A stretch of 64,000 nucleotides of DNA from Ophiosphaerella korrae (lineage: Eukaryota > Ascomycota > Dothideomycetes > Pleosporales > Phaeosphaeriaceae): NCBI GenBank assembly GCA_028456385.1, contig JALNQF010000011.1, forward strand, positions 1 through 64,000, in the 5' to 3' direction. The position numbers were made by a program, and so were the translations under genes. Of this stretch, positions 12,711 to 24,732 are shown piece after piece. The notes beneath the pieces are model-generated. The model saw nothing but the letters and a program-made list of their open reading frames with translations. It was not told the DNA's origin and made no database searches. Each line of letters begins with the position of its first letter. Within the stretch, counting starts at the first letter, position 1.

Positions 12711-14141
12711 TTACGTTGCCTCACTTTTGCTCGCTTTACTGAGATATGCCGCCATTGGATCATCAGCCATGGTTCTCTTTCGTCGATATTCGTCCATGTC
12801 TTCTTCGGTTATGCCATCCGCCATTTGTTCCACCGTCCGTTTGCGAGAGGCAGCATCTTGCTTCGCCCTTTCGTCACGCTTAACTGCGTTGGGCACGTGC
12901 TCCTGCTGAGCCTCTTCTTCTTGCCAGGCAATAGCCCTGGGAACTTGGTCGAGATCTGCACCAGTTCGCATCCGATCAGTCAACTCGAAGGCATCTTTTC
13001 CAGCCTCGCCAGTACAATATGAATTCTTGACAGTCGAATGACAGCATGCGAAACCCCATTGGAAATTTGACCACCAACTGCCCCAAACGCAGGTGTGGTT
13101 ATTGAGTAGAATATCTTCCGGGTACTTGGACTTCGCCTTGACTTTTGGTGCTCCTTTGATCCGGCCCCGTTCGTCGTACTCAACGTACTTCTCTGATTCT
13201 GTGACGGCCGTCTTGCGCAGCGTATCGTCTGTGAACTTATCTTGCGTGCCGTACTTCTCAGCCAGCGTCTTTGCCCTGGCTGCCTTCTGTTCCTCTGCCT
13301 CCTTGAGCTCCTTCTTACGCATAACCTCACCTGAGGTTGGATTGGCCTGGAGATGTAGCTTGTTTTTGTCACCACGCTCTTGTGTCTCCCAAGCATAGCG
13401 CTGTGCCCTCTCGAACTCGGCTGCATCTCCCGACGCCTTCATGAAGCCCTCCTCGGCTACAAGCTTGGCCGCATTGTCTGAAATCACGCCGCTATCGACC
13501 ATGGATCGGGTTTTAGGGTCGTATTTGGCCGATTCAAGGTCAAGATTGAGTAGATACTTTGCAGTATCCTCTCGTAAGCGCAGGTTTCGTGTGGATGTGG
13601 CTTGTTTTCGTCCCATGTCGGTTTCGGCATCGTATTTGTCGCCTTCGTCCTCATCACCCGATTTGTCTTCGCTTATTTGAGCGGCCTTTGCCTTCTTCCG
13701 TATCTCCTCAAGCACATTGTATTCTTCGATGACTTCCTCGAAGTTGGACGCGTCATAGCCATTCCAGCGATCACGTTTTGCATCGAAGCCCAGCTGCACT
13801 TCTTGTATGGCCTCGTCAGCTTCGATGTTCTTGCCAGTGAACTTTGCGCCAGCTTTGCGTGGCCGGCTCAAGCAGTCCTTCTTCTTGTGTGTCATGGCTC
13901 CGCAGTTCTCGCATGCGCCTTTGCGGTACTTGGTCGCAGCCGGACCTATCTTCTTCCCTCGGTCGTACCATTTCGAGTCCTGTTCCTGCTTTTGTAGACG
14001 CTGATGGTCGAGGTAGTCGTTGTCTTCGCCGGTCTCGTCAATGGCGTAGAAGGGCTTTTTGGAGATGAAGGAAGGAATGTACTCGTTGCGCTCTTTTGCA
14101 GCGGCGGAGATGTCAGGTTTCTTTGGCTGAGAGGGCGGCAT
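12711..14141 (-). CDS. slu7: pre-mRNA splicing factor Slu7
   Basis: Slu7 acts in the second catalytic step of nuclear pre-mRNA splicing, helping 3' splice-site choice. This is one exon of 476 residues. The start chosen is the ATG that opens [12 protein letters not shown]; the frame stays open further upstream, but that part has no family similarity. A CCHC zinc knuckle is visible (C77, C80, H85, C90) within the [14 protein letters not shown] motif. The family signature TCVWGSWW...WGFACCHS...NSYCTGEAG follows near the middle-to-C-terminal part, and the tail is highly charged. Length and motif order are normal for fungal Slu7. It is transcribed divergently from rev3 across a 299-bp gap. Confidence 0.96.
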   Translation of the reverse strand: MPPSQPKKPDISAAAKERNEYIPSFISKKPFYAIDETGEDNDYLDHQRLQKQEQDSKWYDRGKKIGPAATKYRKGACENCGAMTHKKKDCLSRPRKAGAKFTGKNIEADEAIQEVQLGFDAKRDRWNGYDASNFEEVIEEYNVLEEIRKKAKAAQISEDKSGDEDEGDKYDAETDMGRKQATSTRNLRLREDTAKYLLNLDLESAKYDPKTRSMVDSGVISDNAAKLVAEEGFMKASGDAAEFERAQRYAWETQERGDKNKLHLQANPTSGEVMRKKELKEAEEQKAARAKTLAEKYGTQDKFTDDTLRKTAVTESEKYVEYDERGRIKGAPKVKAKSKYPEDILLNNHTCVWGSWWSNFQWGFACCHSTVKNSYCTGEAGKDAFELTDRMRTGADLDQVPRAIAWQEEEAQQEHVPNAVKRDERAKQDAASRKRTVEQMADGITEEDMDEYRRKRTMADDPMAAYLSKASKSEAT

Positions 14142-14440
14142 TTTCGGCGACTGTCTGAGTTCTGGTATGTTGCAGTGTTGTGAATGTCGTTGACAAGAGG
14201 TGGTTGTGAGAGCTAGCGTGGTAGGGCTGCAGGAGCTGGGATGGCGTTCGCAGCTCACGGGACCGCGCGATGTCGCGACATTCCAATCGCGCTCTTTGTT
14301 ACCTTCCCCCACATTCCCCACCAGGTAGGCCAACACCTCACCACCGCGCTTAATGCGCTATATTCGTCTCACTTCTCACCTCCCTACGACCATGCGCTAA
14401 TTGCCCCTTCAACTCACCACGGCGACCAAGCAATGTCGTC
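14142..14440. promoter_or_regulatory. shared bidirectional promoter region of slu7 and rev3
   Basis: Only 299 bp separate the start codons of slu7 (minus) and rev3 (plus), so both promoters must lie here or overlap the coding ends. The region is pyrimidine-rich on the plus strand near rev3. I did not identify a specific factor-binding site. Confidence 0.6.
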
Positions 14441-17400
14441 ATGGACACTTTTCGCTTCCGTCTGAACTGCATCGACCATTACCAGGCTACACCAACCGAC
14501 CTCGACCCTACCCTACGGCGAAGGGTTGGGCTGTTGCAGCACGACAAATCGCCCCAGGTTCCAGTAATTAGGGCTTTTGGGGCTACTGAGACTGGTCAGA
14601 AGGTGTGCGCGCACATACACGGAGCACTGCCCTATCTCTATCTAGAGTACACTGGGAGCTTGGAGGAGCATGTTGGTATGCTATGTGATTACATATACGG
14701 ATGTAGCGCTTACAATATGTAGTGACTCCATATATTCTCACTCTCCGCGCATCGATCGATCATGCGCTCGCTTCTACCTACCGGCGCAATGCCTACGATG
14801 GGAAGGCTATTTATGTTGGGCACATCACACTCGTCAAAGGCGTGCCTTTCTTTGGATATCATGTTGGATACAAAACCTTCCTCAAGATCTACATGCTGAA
14901 CCCGTTCAACATGACACGCTTCGCAGACCTGCTCCATCAAGGAGCCATCCTCGACCGCGTCTTCCAACCGTATGAAAGTCACCTACAGTACATTCTGCAG
15001 TGGATGTGTGACTACAATCTGTACGGCTGCGACTACATTAAATGTGCAAGGGTCCAGTTTCGTGGGCCAGTTCCTGATTCAGACGAGATAGACGTTTCCG
15101 TCCACAAATGGCATGATGCCTCCATTCCAGACGACCTCATTGCAGAAGAAGATCAGTATCCGCGCCTGAGCCACTGCGCACTCGAAGTTGATATCTGCGT
15201 CCAAGACATAGTGAACCGACACGAGCTGCAATATCGACCTATACACCACGACTTCCTCGAGCGGTCGAGTCAAATACCTCCAAGCCTGGACGACAAGTAC
15301 GTCCCGTCAATGGCTGCCTTGTGGAGGGACGAGACACGTCGTCGCAAATTACAAATGGGTATCAGCGATCCTTCCAGTAGCCCTTTCCCTGCTGAAGTCA
15401 TGGTGTCCATGTCTGCAGACCCCAGAAATAAGAACAAAGGTGGATGGATACATGAAGAAAAGTACCGGGAGCTTGTTTCAAAACTGATTGAGACGGAGAG
15501 AAACAGTAAAAGTGAAGTGAGCTTTGACACTTTTGTGAAGCCCAGTGAAGGTCAGCAAGGTATTAGGACTGCTGTTGAAAGCATTGAAGACCTGTACCCG
15601 GATAATCTTGCTTCTCAGCAATTATTCGAAGAGAATCAGGAGGAACGAGTGCCACTTTCTGATAAAGAGGGCTCGGATCTACCATTGGATGTGTTGACTG
15701 ATAAGGTTCACCCGCAACTTGAACAAGACCATATTGAAAGCGCATATGGGAATAATGAGGTAAATGCAGGTTGCCAGTCCGATACAGAAGAGCAGCACTC
15801 GCTTGATCCCCTATCGATATCTTTACTTCAAGGGAGCGATGAAGGGGATATTTCTGATGCACCAACCGAAGATGGGCTTGACCTGGTCGACCCTGGTGAG
15901 GATGGGCTTACTGACGGCTCAGAGAATTCCATTAACACGCGGAAACGACCGCTTGTTGACCTGAGCGAAGGAACACATAAACGCCAACGAATCATGAACG
16001 CCACGCAAGGCAGCGCAAAACAGGTAGCATTTCAAAATATGGTTGGCGTTGCTGAAGACAAGTCTCCGCCGCTCGCCCAATCCTCACAGGCGAGCATTAA
16101 AGCTCTTGGCCTCGGAAGACCAACCACACTTTCATTTCCGGTAGCTAAGGACCCCAATGCACCAGAGACTGTCCTCAGACTAAGCCAGTCGGGCTATTCA
16201 AACTCCCAAGAGAATCCAACAACGCCTGCGGCTAGACAACTCGCGATCAGAATCTCACAACAGAGCCCAATCACGCCATGGACCAGTCCAAAACCGTCAC
16301 CAATTCTACCGAGCAGTAATAGTCCGAAGGCTTGCTCTAATGCTTTGACCATAATGAAGCAACTAGAAAAATCGTCTGAGCATCAGAAAGCTGTGGTGTA
16401 TTTCAGATACCTGCCACCTACCTCGGACATTGTAGAAAGTACTATAGTGCATGCTGGCCTCCCCTCTGTCATCTATCAGGATGCTTACTACAGCGAGGAA
16501 AAGGATGTGCCAGACCGAGCTCGAGAGTACGCTAGGCGTGAATTCAAGTTACAAAGTACAACATTGCCCTACCTACCACCTTTCGATCCTGTAGGGAATT
16601 CTGCTGCAAATATTGGCGAGCATCCCCCCGTAGTTCTGGATAGAGCCAGTGAGGAAAATCGTTATAAGAGTAGGTCGTATAGGTGTACTTTGCGCCACTG
16701 GGAGTTGATCAAGCCACCACCATCATTTGAAGATGTTGAAAAATGGACACAAGATGTAATGAACAAGTCCGACGGTGCTCAGTTAAATGGGCCAAAAAAG
16801 TTAACACAAATATCCAAGCTACCACAGAAGCGAGATGTGCCAAAGGAACTTTCGCAAATTGAAGGCCCCACGCAGAAGAACAAGCATGGCTTCAAATACT
16901 CGCAGAACAAAAATTCTACTAGTATCAAGTATGATACACAATACATGGGCATCATGAGTCTAGAGATACACGTTAACTCACGAGGGTCGCTGATTCCAAA
17001 CCCTGCCGAGGATGAAATTCAATGCATCTTCTACAGCGTTCAGGGAGAGGAAATTGCAATTACAGACCATCGGCGTCTTGGCATACTTTGTATTTCAACC
17101 GAAAATGGCATTGTTAAGCAGATTGCCAAGCAAGTTTCCGTAGAGGTAGAGTACGAAGAGGATGAACTGGACCTTATTAATCGTCTAGTAGACATTGTCC
17201 ATCAGTTCGATCCTGATATCCTCGCTGGATATGAGGTTCACAATGGCTCTTGGGGTTATCTGATAGAGCGAGCCCGAATGAAGTACGAATACAATCTATG
17301 TGACGAGCTTAGCAGAATGAAGTCACAGTCCCACGGCCGATCTGGAAAAGATGTAGACCGTTGGGGCTTCACACATACCTCAACTATTCGCATCACAGGC

Positions 17401-19581
17401 CGTCATATGATCAACATCTGGAGGGCTATGCGTGGTGAGCTAAACCTTCTCCAGTATACGATGGAGAATGTTGTTTTCCATCTCCTTCATAAAAGGATAC
17501 CCCATTACCAGCATTCTGACTTGACTAGTTGGTACACAAATTCGAAGCCTAAGGATCTTACAAAGGTGTTGGAATATTTTATCACTCGTGTACAGCTCAA
17601 TCTCGATATACTAGAAGCTAACGAGATTGTGCCGCGTACAAGTGAGCAGGCGCGTCTTCTTGGCGTGGACTTCTTTGCTGTCATCTCCCGAGGCTCACAA
17701 TTCAAGGTTGAATCTACAATGTTCCGCATTGCGAAGCCAGAGAACTTCATCCTCGTATCCCCGAGCCGGAGGCAAGTCGGCCAACAAAATGCTCTTGAAT
17801 GTTTACCTCTAGTTATGGAACCTCAGAGTGCATTCTATGCAAGCCCTCTTTTAGTTCTCGACTTTCAGTCACTGTATCCAAGCGTCATGATAGCATACAA
17901 CTATTGCTACTCAACCTGTCTTGGGCGCATTGTTAGCTGGCGAGGCCGCAATAAAATGGGATTTATGGACTTCAAGCGCGAGCCTCAGCTCTTGGAGCTC
18001 GTTAAAGATTATATCAATATCGCGCCAAATGGCATGATGTATGTTAAGCCCGAAATGCGAAAATCCCTACTGGCAAAGATGCTAGGTGAGATTCTTGAAA
18101 CGCGTGTCATGATTAAGAGTGGCATGAAGCAGGACAAAGATGACAAGTCACTACAACGGTTACTGAATAACAGACAGCTGGCGTTGAAACTGTTAGCCAA
18201 TGTCACATATGGCTACGCTTCCGCCTCTTTCTCTGGCCGCATGCCTTGTTCTGAGATTGCAGACAGCATTGTTCAGACCGGTCGTGAGACTCTCGAGAAA
18301 GCCATCGCGATCATTCATGCAACTGGCAAATGGGGTGCTGAAGTTGTGTATGGAGATACAGATTCGCTCTTTGTGTATTTGAAAGGCCGAACTCGTGACC
18401 AAGCGTTTACCATCGGAGAGGAGATTGCTGCAGTTATCACGGCCGCAAATCCTCGTCCCATTAAGCTCAAGTTTGAGAAGGTTTACCATCCTTGTGTCCT
18501 CCTTGCCAAAAAGCGCTACGTTGGCTTCAAATACGAGCATCGCAACCAGAAAGAGCCTGACTTTGATGCTAAAGGTGTTGAGACTGTTCGACGAGACGGC
18601 ACTCCTGCTGAACAGAAGATCGAAGAGAAAGCTCTGAAAATCCTATTTCGAACAGCCGATCTAAGTCAAGTAAAGTCCTACTTCCAAGAGCAATGTTCGA
18701 AGATCATGCAAGGCCGCATCTCAATCCAAGACTTTCTCTTCGCCAAAGAAGTAAAACTAGGTACATACAGTGACCGCGGCCCTCCACCACCAGGCGCCCT
18801 CATCGCCACCAAACGCATGCTCGCAGACCCGCGTACAGAGCCACAATATGGTGAGCGCGTGCCCTATGTCGTCGTCACTGGCGCCCCAGGAGCGCGCTTG
18901 ACCGATCGCTGTGTGAGCCCCGAAGCTTTACTCCAGAACGAGCATCTCGAACTCGATGCGGAGTATTACATCAGCAAGAATCTTATCCCACCACTTGAGC
19001 GCATTTTCAACCTCGTTGGAGCAAACGTTCGCCAGTGGTTCGATGAAATGCCAAAGGTTCAGCGCATGCGCAACATTGCGTTCCCGCTGAACCCACAGCC
19101 TAACGAGACTGGGCACGCTCTTCGTAAAGGTGTTGCTGTGAACGCTAAAAAGACACTGGAAAGCTACATGAAGTCGTCTGCCTGTCTTGTATGCCGCGCC
19201 AAATTACCCTCATCACGTCTTACACTACCTGGGCCTAAGAACGACGCATTCACACTCCTTCCGCTCTGCGCGCAGTGCCTGAAACGCCCAGCTCGCTCCC
19301 TCCTTGCGCTCAAAGACCGCATTTGGAAATCAGAAGTCAAAGCCAAGGAAGTCGATATGGTGTGTAGAAGCTGTGCGGGTCTAGCATGGAGCGACGAGAT
19401 TCGGTGCGAAAGTCGGGATTGTCCAGTCTTTTACACGCGTATTCGTGAGCGGTCGAAGCTTAGTGGATTGAGGGAAGGGGTTGGGAGGGTTGTAGAGGTT
19501 ATGGAAGCGTATGAGGATGAACGGGATTTGTTGAGTGTGGAGATGGAGGAGAGTGCTAGGGGTGAGGGTTTGGTGTGGTAG
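14441..19581 (+). CDS. rev3: DNA polymerase zeta catalytic subunit Rev3
   Basis: This is the B-family polymerase for translesion synthesis, extending from mismatched or lesion-containing primers. Two exons (14441-14675 and 14723-19581) flank a 47-bp intron (GTATGC...GTAG) and give 1697 residues. The N-terminal region contains the conserved GVPFFGYHVGYK...FQPYE segment. A long low-complexity insert (about 320-620) follows, then the exonuclease-like and palm domains. Motif A is DFQSLYPS (D1125), motif B is NVTYGYASASFSGR and motif C is YGDTDS (D1290, D1292). The C-terminus has paired Cys clusters beginning at C1566 (CLVC, CAQC, CRSC and a final Cys pair), the zinc module and the Fe-S/accessory-subunit module. 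It looks intact and full length. Confidence 0.96.
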
Positions 19582-21750
19582 TCGTGATGATAACGGTACT
19601 TTGGGGGTTAGATCATCTGGGGGTTGTAAATGCAGTGATAGGGAAGTGCAAACTATGTTTGGGTATGCCTGGGTATGCCTGCACGTCACATTTTCTGACG
19701 TAAACACGAAATAGTTTTTCTATTAGTTACAATTGTCAGGGAATAAGTGATACTGATGCTTCATGTTGATACGAGCGACTTATTTGGATTGCATGCGCCT
19801 AGGTGGAATGAAATACGAGAAAGAAAAAACAATATTCACTAGGGGAGACGCGCTCTTACCAACACTGAATGAGATTCTAATGTTGCATCCGAGACAAGTG
19901 CGAGGGCGAGTAACGAGTCGTCATGGTGTCGGCAGGAGAAGAGCGCAACAGACGCACTAGTTCATTTTTCACATCAGCACCGTATTCAAAGGAGTCGCGC
20001 AACGGGACGTCGAGATAAGCTTCACGATTGCGTTCGGTCGCTATGATGATCGCCAGACAAGGGCCGAATTTCGTCGGACCTTTTGTCTGCATTCCAGTTT
20101 CTTGGGCCTCTCTACACTTATCAATGTTATCAAGCACAGTGCAACAGCCAAATTCAAGACAAGCAACACGCCGTAATGCTTGTCGCCGTGCTAGCGATGG
20201 TGATACCCCTGACCCGGATGCGTCGGCGCAAGCTATGGTGTGGGGGCGCAATGCTATAGACAACACCGCAGAATCTTCGCGTGGTGGCTGCGAGCTACGA
20301 GATGGCTGACTCGATAACAGTGCTTGAGGTGATGTTAGGTTGCAGTCATGCGTTTATATTGGCTAACTAGGTACTCTCTGCTTCTTACGGCAAATGGGCG
20401 GACACTCGGTTCGTCTGCCGCAGCATGTCATTCTCATTTTTACGTGTCTGACACAAGGCGGCAGGTGTCTGGGATTTATGTAAGGCCTCCCGCAAACGAC
20501 AAACTGTCCTATCGCTTACCAAAATAGCTTCAGCCCAGACCCGCATCGCGAAATTGCACCAGCAACCTCAACCTCCAAGAAAGCGGCAGCGTCAGTGGCG
20601 GTAGTCGTTGGCGCATTGTTAGAGTTATTATACGTCTGTTCCAGAGGCAGCTGCATGCTCATCTACTGGCAACGGGCAGTTTTCAAGGCTTGGAATCACA
20701 ACACATTCGCTATCGTCTTCTATGGGAATAATCCAGGGCTGATGACACCCGTCTGAAAGTAGAATATTTCGCGCCGCTCCCCTGACACAGATCTCTGGGC
20801 ATAGCGCTCCGTAGCCGAGATGGAACGTTCTTCACGCCACTAGTCCTATTTCACACTCGTAATATGCCCTGCCAGGAGAGACAACGGCCTGGACTACCGA
20901 CTAGTCCTACGCCTTTATGTGGATCTTACAGACAGTCACACGCGCCACTGACTTGGTGGCTATGGAATTCTCAGGAGGTCGGCGCTGAACCGGCAAACTC
21001 CAAAGCCCTTCATCAGCGCTTGTCAACACAGGAGACGCTGGCGCCGCAATAAAACAACTTCGCGACAAACGGTTCGGCTGTTAGACTTTTGCGAATGTAC
21101 TGGTCAGGTCATGGCCAAGCAACTGTGCTCCCGGATGATGTCTTGACCGGCCGCGGTCTAGCTGTGCCTCTTACCTTTCCTTCCTATTAATCAAGCACCC
21201 AAAATAACCTTATCGATATCTTGACACGGGCGACTTACCGGTCAACAGACCCTGGGCAAGGAGTCACAATCAAGTGTGTTACCCAAGCCTTAGCGCTTGC
21301 TACCTGCATGGCGTCTGGACGCCGTACCTGACGTTTGGCCCTATATAGCTAGGGTCATTGGTCTTCCCACCAATGGTCGTCGCTGTAACCCATGCCTTTC
21401 TCTGTTCCTGCGTCAGGCTTGACTCAAAGCAGACTTCACACGATGGTACCTTAAGCCTCTGCCGTCTCGGACGAGATGGGCTCACTGACACAAACGGCAT
21501 GGCAAAGCCCCCGGCTAGCAATTCAGGCACCGTACCTGCCTGAAGCCTAGATATACTGTAATCTCCCATGGCTTTTTCTCTTTGATTCGCACTGCTTTCC
21601 AGTTCGTCCCCAGTCACTCTTTCGAGACACTACCCTAATTGCAGGCTTTTGCTTGCGTCCTTTCGTTGAGTTCGCTCACTACGATCTTTACAGGCCTTTG
21701 GCTGTCCCTTCTTTTCATCGTGTAATACCGATACCGATAATATCATAATC
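19582..21750. other. 2.2-kb intergenic region
   Basis: The region holds the rev3 3' end and the chitinase promoter. A 129-codon minus frame at 19877-20266 is the longest ORF. It has no recognisable motif and no intron partner, so I do not call it. The 150 bp before 21751 are rich in CT runs, as is common just upstream of strongly expressed fungal genes. Confidence 0.5.
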
Positions 21751-24732
21751 ATGTCTCGCTCAACTTTCGCCCGCGTTGCTGCTGCGGCAACTGCGCTCAT
21801 CTCGACTGCATCCGCCGCAAATGTGGCCATCTACTGGGGTCAGGGCAATAACCAGCTCGACCTCTCTGAGGTCTGCGCTGATTCTTCTGTTGAAATCGTC
21901 AACATCGCCTTTGTGAATGGTTTCCCTAAGAAGGTTGGCGATTACCCAAAGACCAACTTCGGTAAGAATACTCTTGACATGACATGAACTTTACTCATGC
22001 TTTCAGCAAACGCATGTGGAGATGAGACCTACGTCCACCCCACAGACTCAAGCCAAAACGGCAAGCTTCTCAAGAATTGCCCGGGCATTGGTCCTGGAAT
22101 TGATGTCTGCCACAAAAATGGAAAGAAGGTTCTCCTTTCCCTTGGCGGAGGATGGCCTATCGACTACTACCTGCCCGATCAGCCAACTGCTGCATACTTC
22201 GCCCAGTTCCTCGTTTCGGCTTTTGGCAAGCCCAGCTCGGCATGGACTGGGCCTCGTCCCTTTGGTGACGCTTATGTTGATGGATTCGACTTGGATCTTG
22301 AGGCTGATCCTGCCCAAGTCCCCGATCCAAGCTACATCTCGGCCAACTACGCCTACTTCGTCAATCAACTGAAGGCCATTCAAGGCAACCTGCTCATCTC
22401 TGCCGCTCCTCAATGCCAAACTCCTGATGTTCGCCTGAGCGATGCTATCAAGAACGCCCCCTTCGACTATATCTTCACCCAGTTCTACAATACTGCTGAG
22501 TGTTCTGCCAGGACCGGATACGACCAGCTCAAGACGGGTGGAAACTCCTTCACTTGGGATGCCTGGGTCAAGGAGCTCCAGCAGTCGAAGAACAAGAATG
22601 TCAAGATGTACCTTGGTTTGGCTGCCGGACCTGACGGCCTGCCAACCAACAAGAACGATTACCTTCAGCCTGAGGAGGCGGACACTATGATCACCAAGTA
22701 CAAGAGCAGCAGCAAATTTGGTGGTGTCATGCTCTGGGAAGCCACCGTCTCGGCTAGGAACAAGGTCAACTGCCAAACCTATAGCACCTGGGTCAAGTCG
22801 TCTCTCGATGGTACTTTCAAGACCAAGTTCTCCAAGGGCTGTGCGGTTTCCAGCTCCAGCTCTATCCGTTCCAGCACCAAGGCCTCAAGCACCATGGCTT
22901 CTAGCACCAAGGTATCCAGCACCAAGGCTTCCAGCAGCATTGCCTCCAGCACCAAGGCCTCTAGCAGTATCGCCTCCAGCACCAAAGCTTCTAGCAGCAT
23001 CGCTTCATCCACTGTCGTTCCATCCAGCACCATTGCTTCGTCCACCTTCGTATCCACCACCTCCGCCGCTGTCTCTCCTACCGCCACTGTCCAATCCCCA
23101 GATGGTAGCTGTGGAGACCAGAAGAACGGCCTTGTGTTCTCTTGCAAGGGCTACAACTTCGGAAGCTGCTGCAGTGAATACGGCTACTGTGGTGGTTTTG
23201 ATCCAGCGAACCGTGATCTGTACTGCGGCACAGGCTGCAACCCGTTGTACGGCGACTGCGACCGTGCCTCGAGCTCGGCAGTTAGCAGCACTGCTTCTGC
23301 TTCTGCTAGCAGCTCTGTCCAGGCCTCCAGCTCTGCCATCGTCTCTAGTTCTTCTGTTGCCTCCAGCTCTGTTGCATCCAGCTCTGCTTCTGCCTCAGCG
23401 TCTGTGTCTGCTTCTCCCTCAGCATCTGCCTCAGTATCAGCATCAGCATCAGCATCAGCTTCTACCTCTGCCTCTGCTTCTGCCAGCGCCTCGGTTCGGG
23501 CTTCTTCTACCTCATCCGCCCATGCTAGTTCTAGCGCCGTATCTAGCTCTGTTTCCGCCTCGGTTGCCTCCTCATCTGCATCTCAATCTGTAGCCTCAAG
23601 CTCAGTCCAGACTCTCAGCAGCTCGTCCGGCCTCCCTCCCTCAGGAACGACCATATCCCCCTACCCAAGCGGTACTGGTGTTTCGTCCACTGGTCTGCCA
23701 ATTGTCTCTAGCTCCAGCGCATCGGTCCATGGCTATGGCAACTCCTCTGTCCCAGTCACCTATTCCGTCCCAGCATATACCCCATCCACATCGGTTCCGG
23801 GCTATAGCAATGCTCAGAGCACACCCTGCACCACTTCAAGCACCAAGGGTGCCTCATCTACACCCGGCTATTCCGTGTACCAGCCCTCTCGATCCACTCC
23901 TGGATATCCCGTGTACCAGCCCTCTCAATCCACTCCTGGATATCCTGTGTACCAGCCTTCTCAATCCACTCCTGGATACCCCGTGTATCAGCCTTCTCAA
24001 TCCGCTCCTGGATACCCCGTCTACCAGGCTCCCTCCAGCTCCGCCAAGGGCTACGGCGAGTATCCTCCTTCGGTTACCAGCAAGCCTGTCGACAACTACC
24101 CAGGCTATTCTCCCAGCAGCCCAACCACCAAGGTTATCACCACTACCTATGTTGATTCTTGCGAGACTGGCGTTACTACCAAGACTGAGACCATCACGGT
24201 AACCGTGTGCAACAAGTGCAAGGACGACTCGGTCACCTCAGTCTATGTCTGCAACAACTGCGGCCCCAACGTTGTCACTTACACCATCACCAAGCCCAAC
24301 ACTCCCCCGACCAATGTCCCCGCTGTTCCCACCCAACCAGCTAAGCCGTCCTCGCCCAGCTACGGCGGCGACAAGCCCCAGCAGCCTGCTAAGCCCTCGA
24401 CTCCTGCCGACAAGCCCCAGGGGCCTGTGTACGGCAACGACGTGCCCAAGAAGCAAGAGGCTTACACCTCAACGACTGTTGCCATTATCTACGTCACCAA
24501 GACTCCCGTGCCCGTCCTCCCATCGGTCGTCTTCACCCCCATCCCATACCCCTCTGCGCCGGCCAAGAACGGCACAAGCGGATACCCCGTTAAGCCGACT
24601 GGCACAGGCACAGGCAGTGTCCCCAGCAAACCTACAGACTATACGCCGCCGCAGTTTACGGGGGCTGCTAGCCGCGTGGGTGTTGGTGCGGGAGGTGTTT
24701 TGGCGGTTGTTGTTGGACTGCTTGCGTTGTAG
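21751..24732 (+). CDS. GPI-anchored GH18 class III chitinase with CBM18 chitin-binding module
   Basis: A secreted, probably wall-bound endochitinase. Two exons (21751-21961 and 22007-24732) flank a 45-bp intron (GTAAGA...TTTCAG) and give 978 residues. A signal peptide covers about residues 1-22 and is followed by NVAIYWGQGNNQ, typical of class III chitinases. The catalytic motif DGFDLDLE spans residues 162-169 with the acid at E169, so the enzyme should be active. After the catalytic domain comes a Ser/Thr/Ala-rich linker, then a hevein-type CBM18 with eight-cysteine spacing (about 436-485). A second long Ser-rich stretch precedes about four tandem copies of a 12-residue GYPVYQPSQSTP-type repeat (about 685-740). 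A Thr/Pro/Lys region follows, and the C-terminal hydrophobic tail fits a GPI anchor. It may act in wall remodelling. Confidence 0.95.

Noticed and set aside
19877..20266. 129-codon minus-strand ORF between rev3 and the chitinase
   Set aside because: No recognisable motif, no flanking intron signals, and comparable frames on the other strand.
22048..22776. 242-codon minus-strand ORF across the chitinase catalytic domain
   Set aside because: It is fully antisense to a domain with a clear GH18 active site and has no motif of its own; codon bias of the sense gene explains it.
22718..23593. 291-codon plus-strand ORF rich in Pro, Leu and Ala
   Set aside because: It is an alternative frame of the Ser-rich linker of the chitinase; low complexity only.
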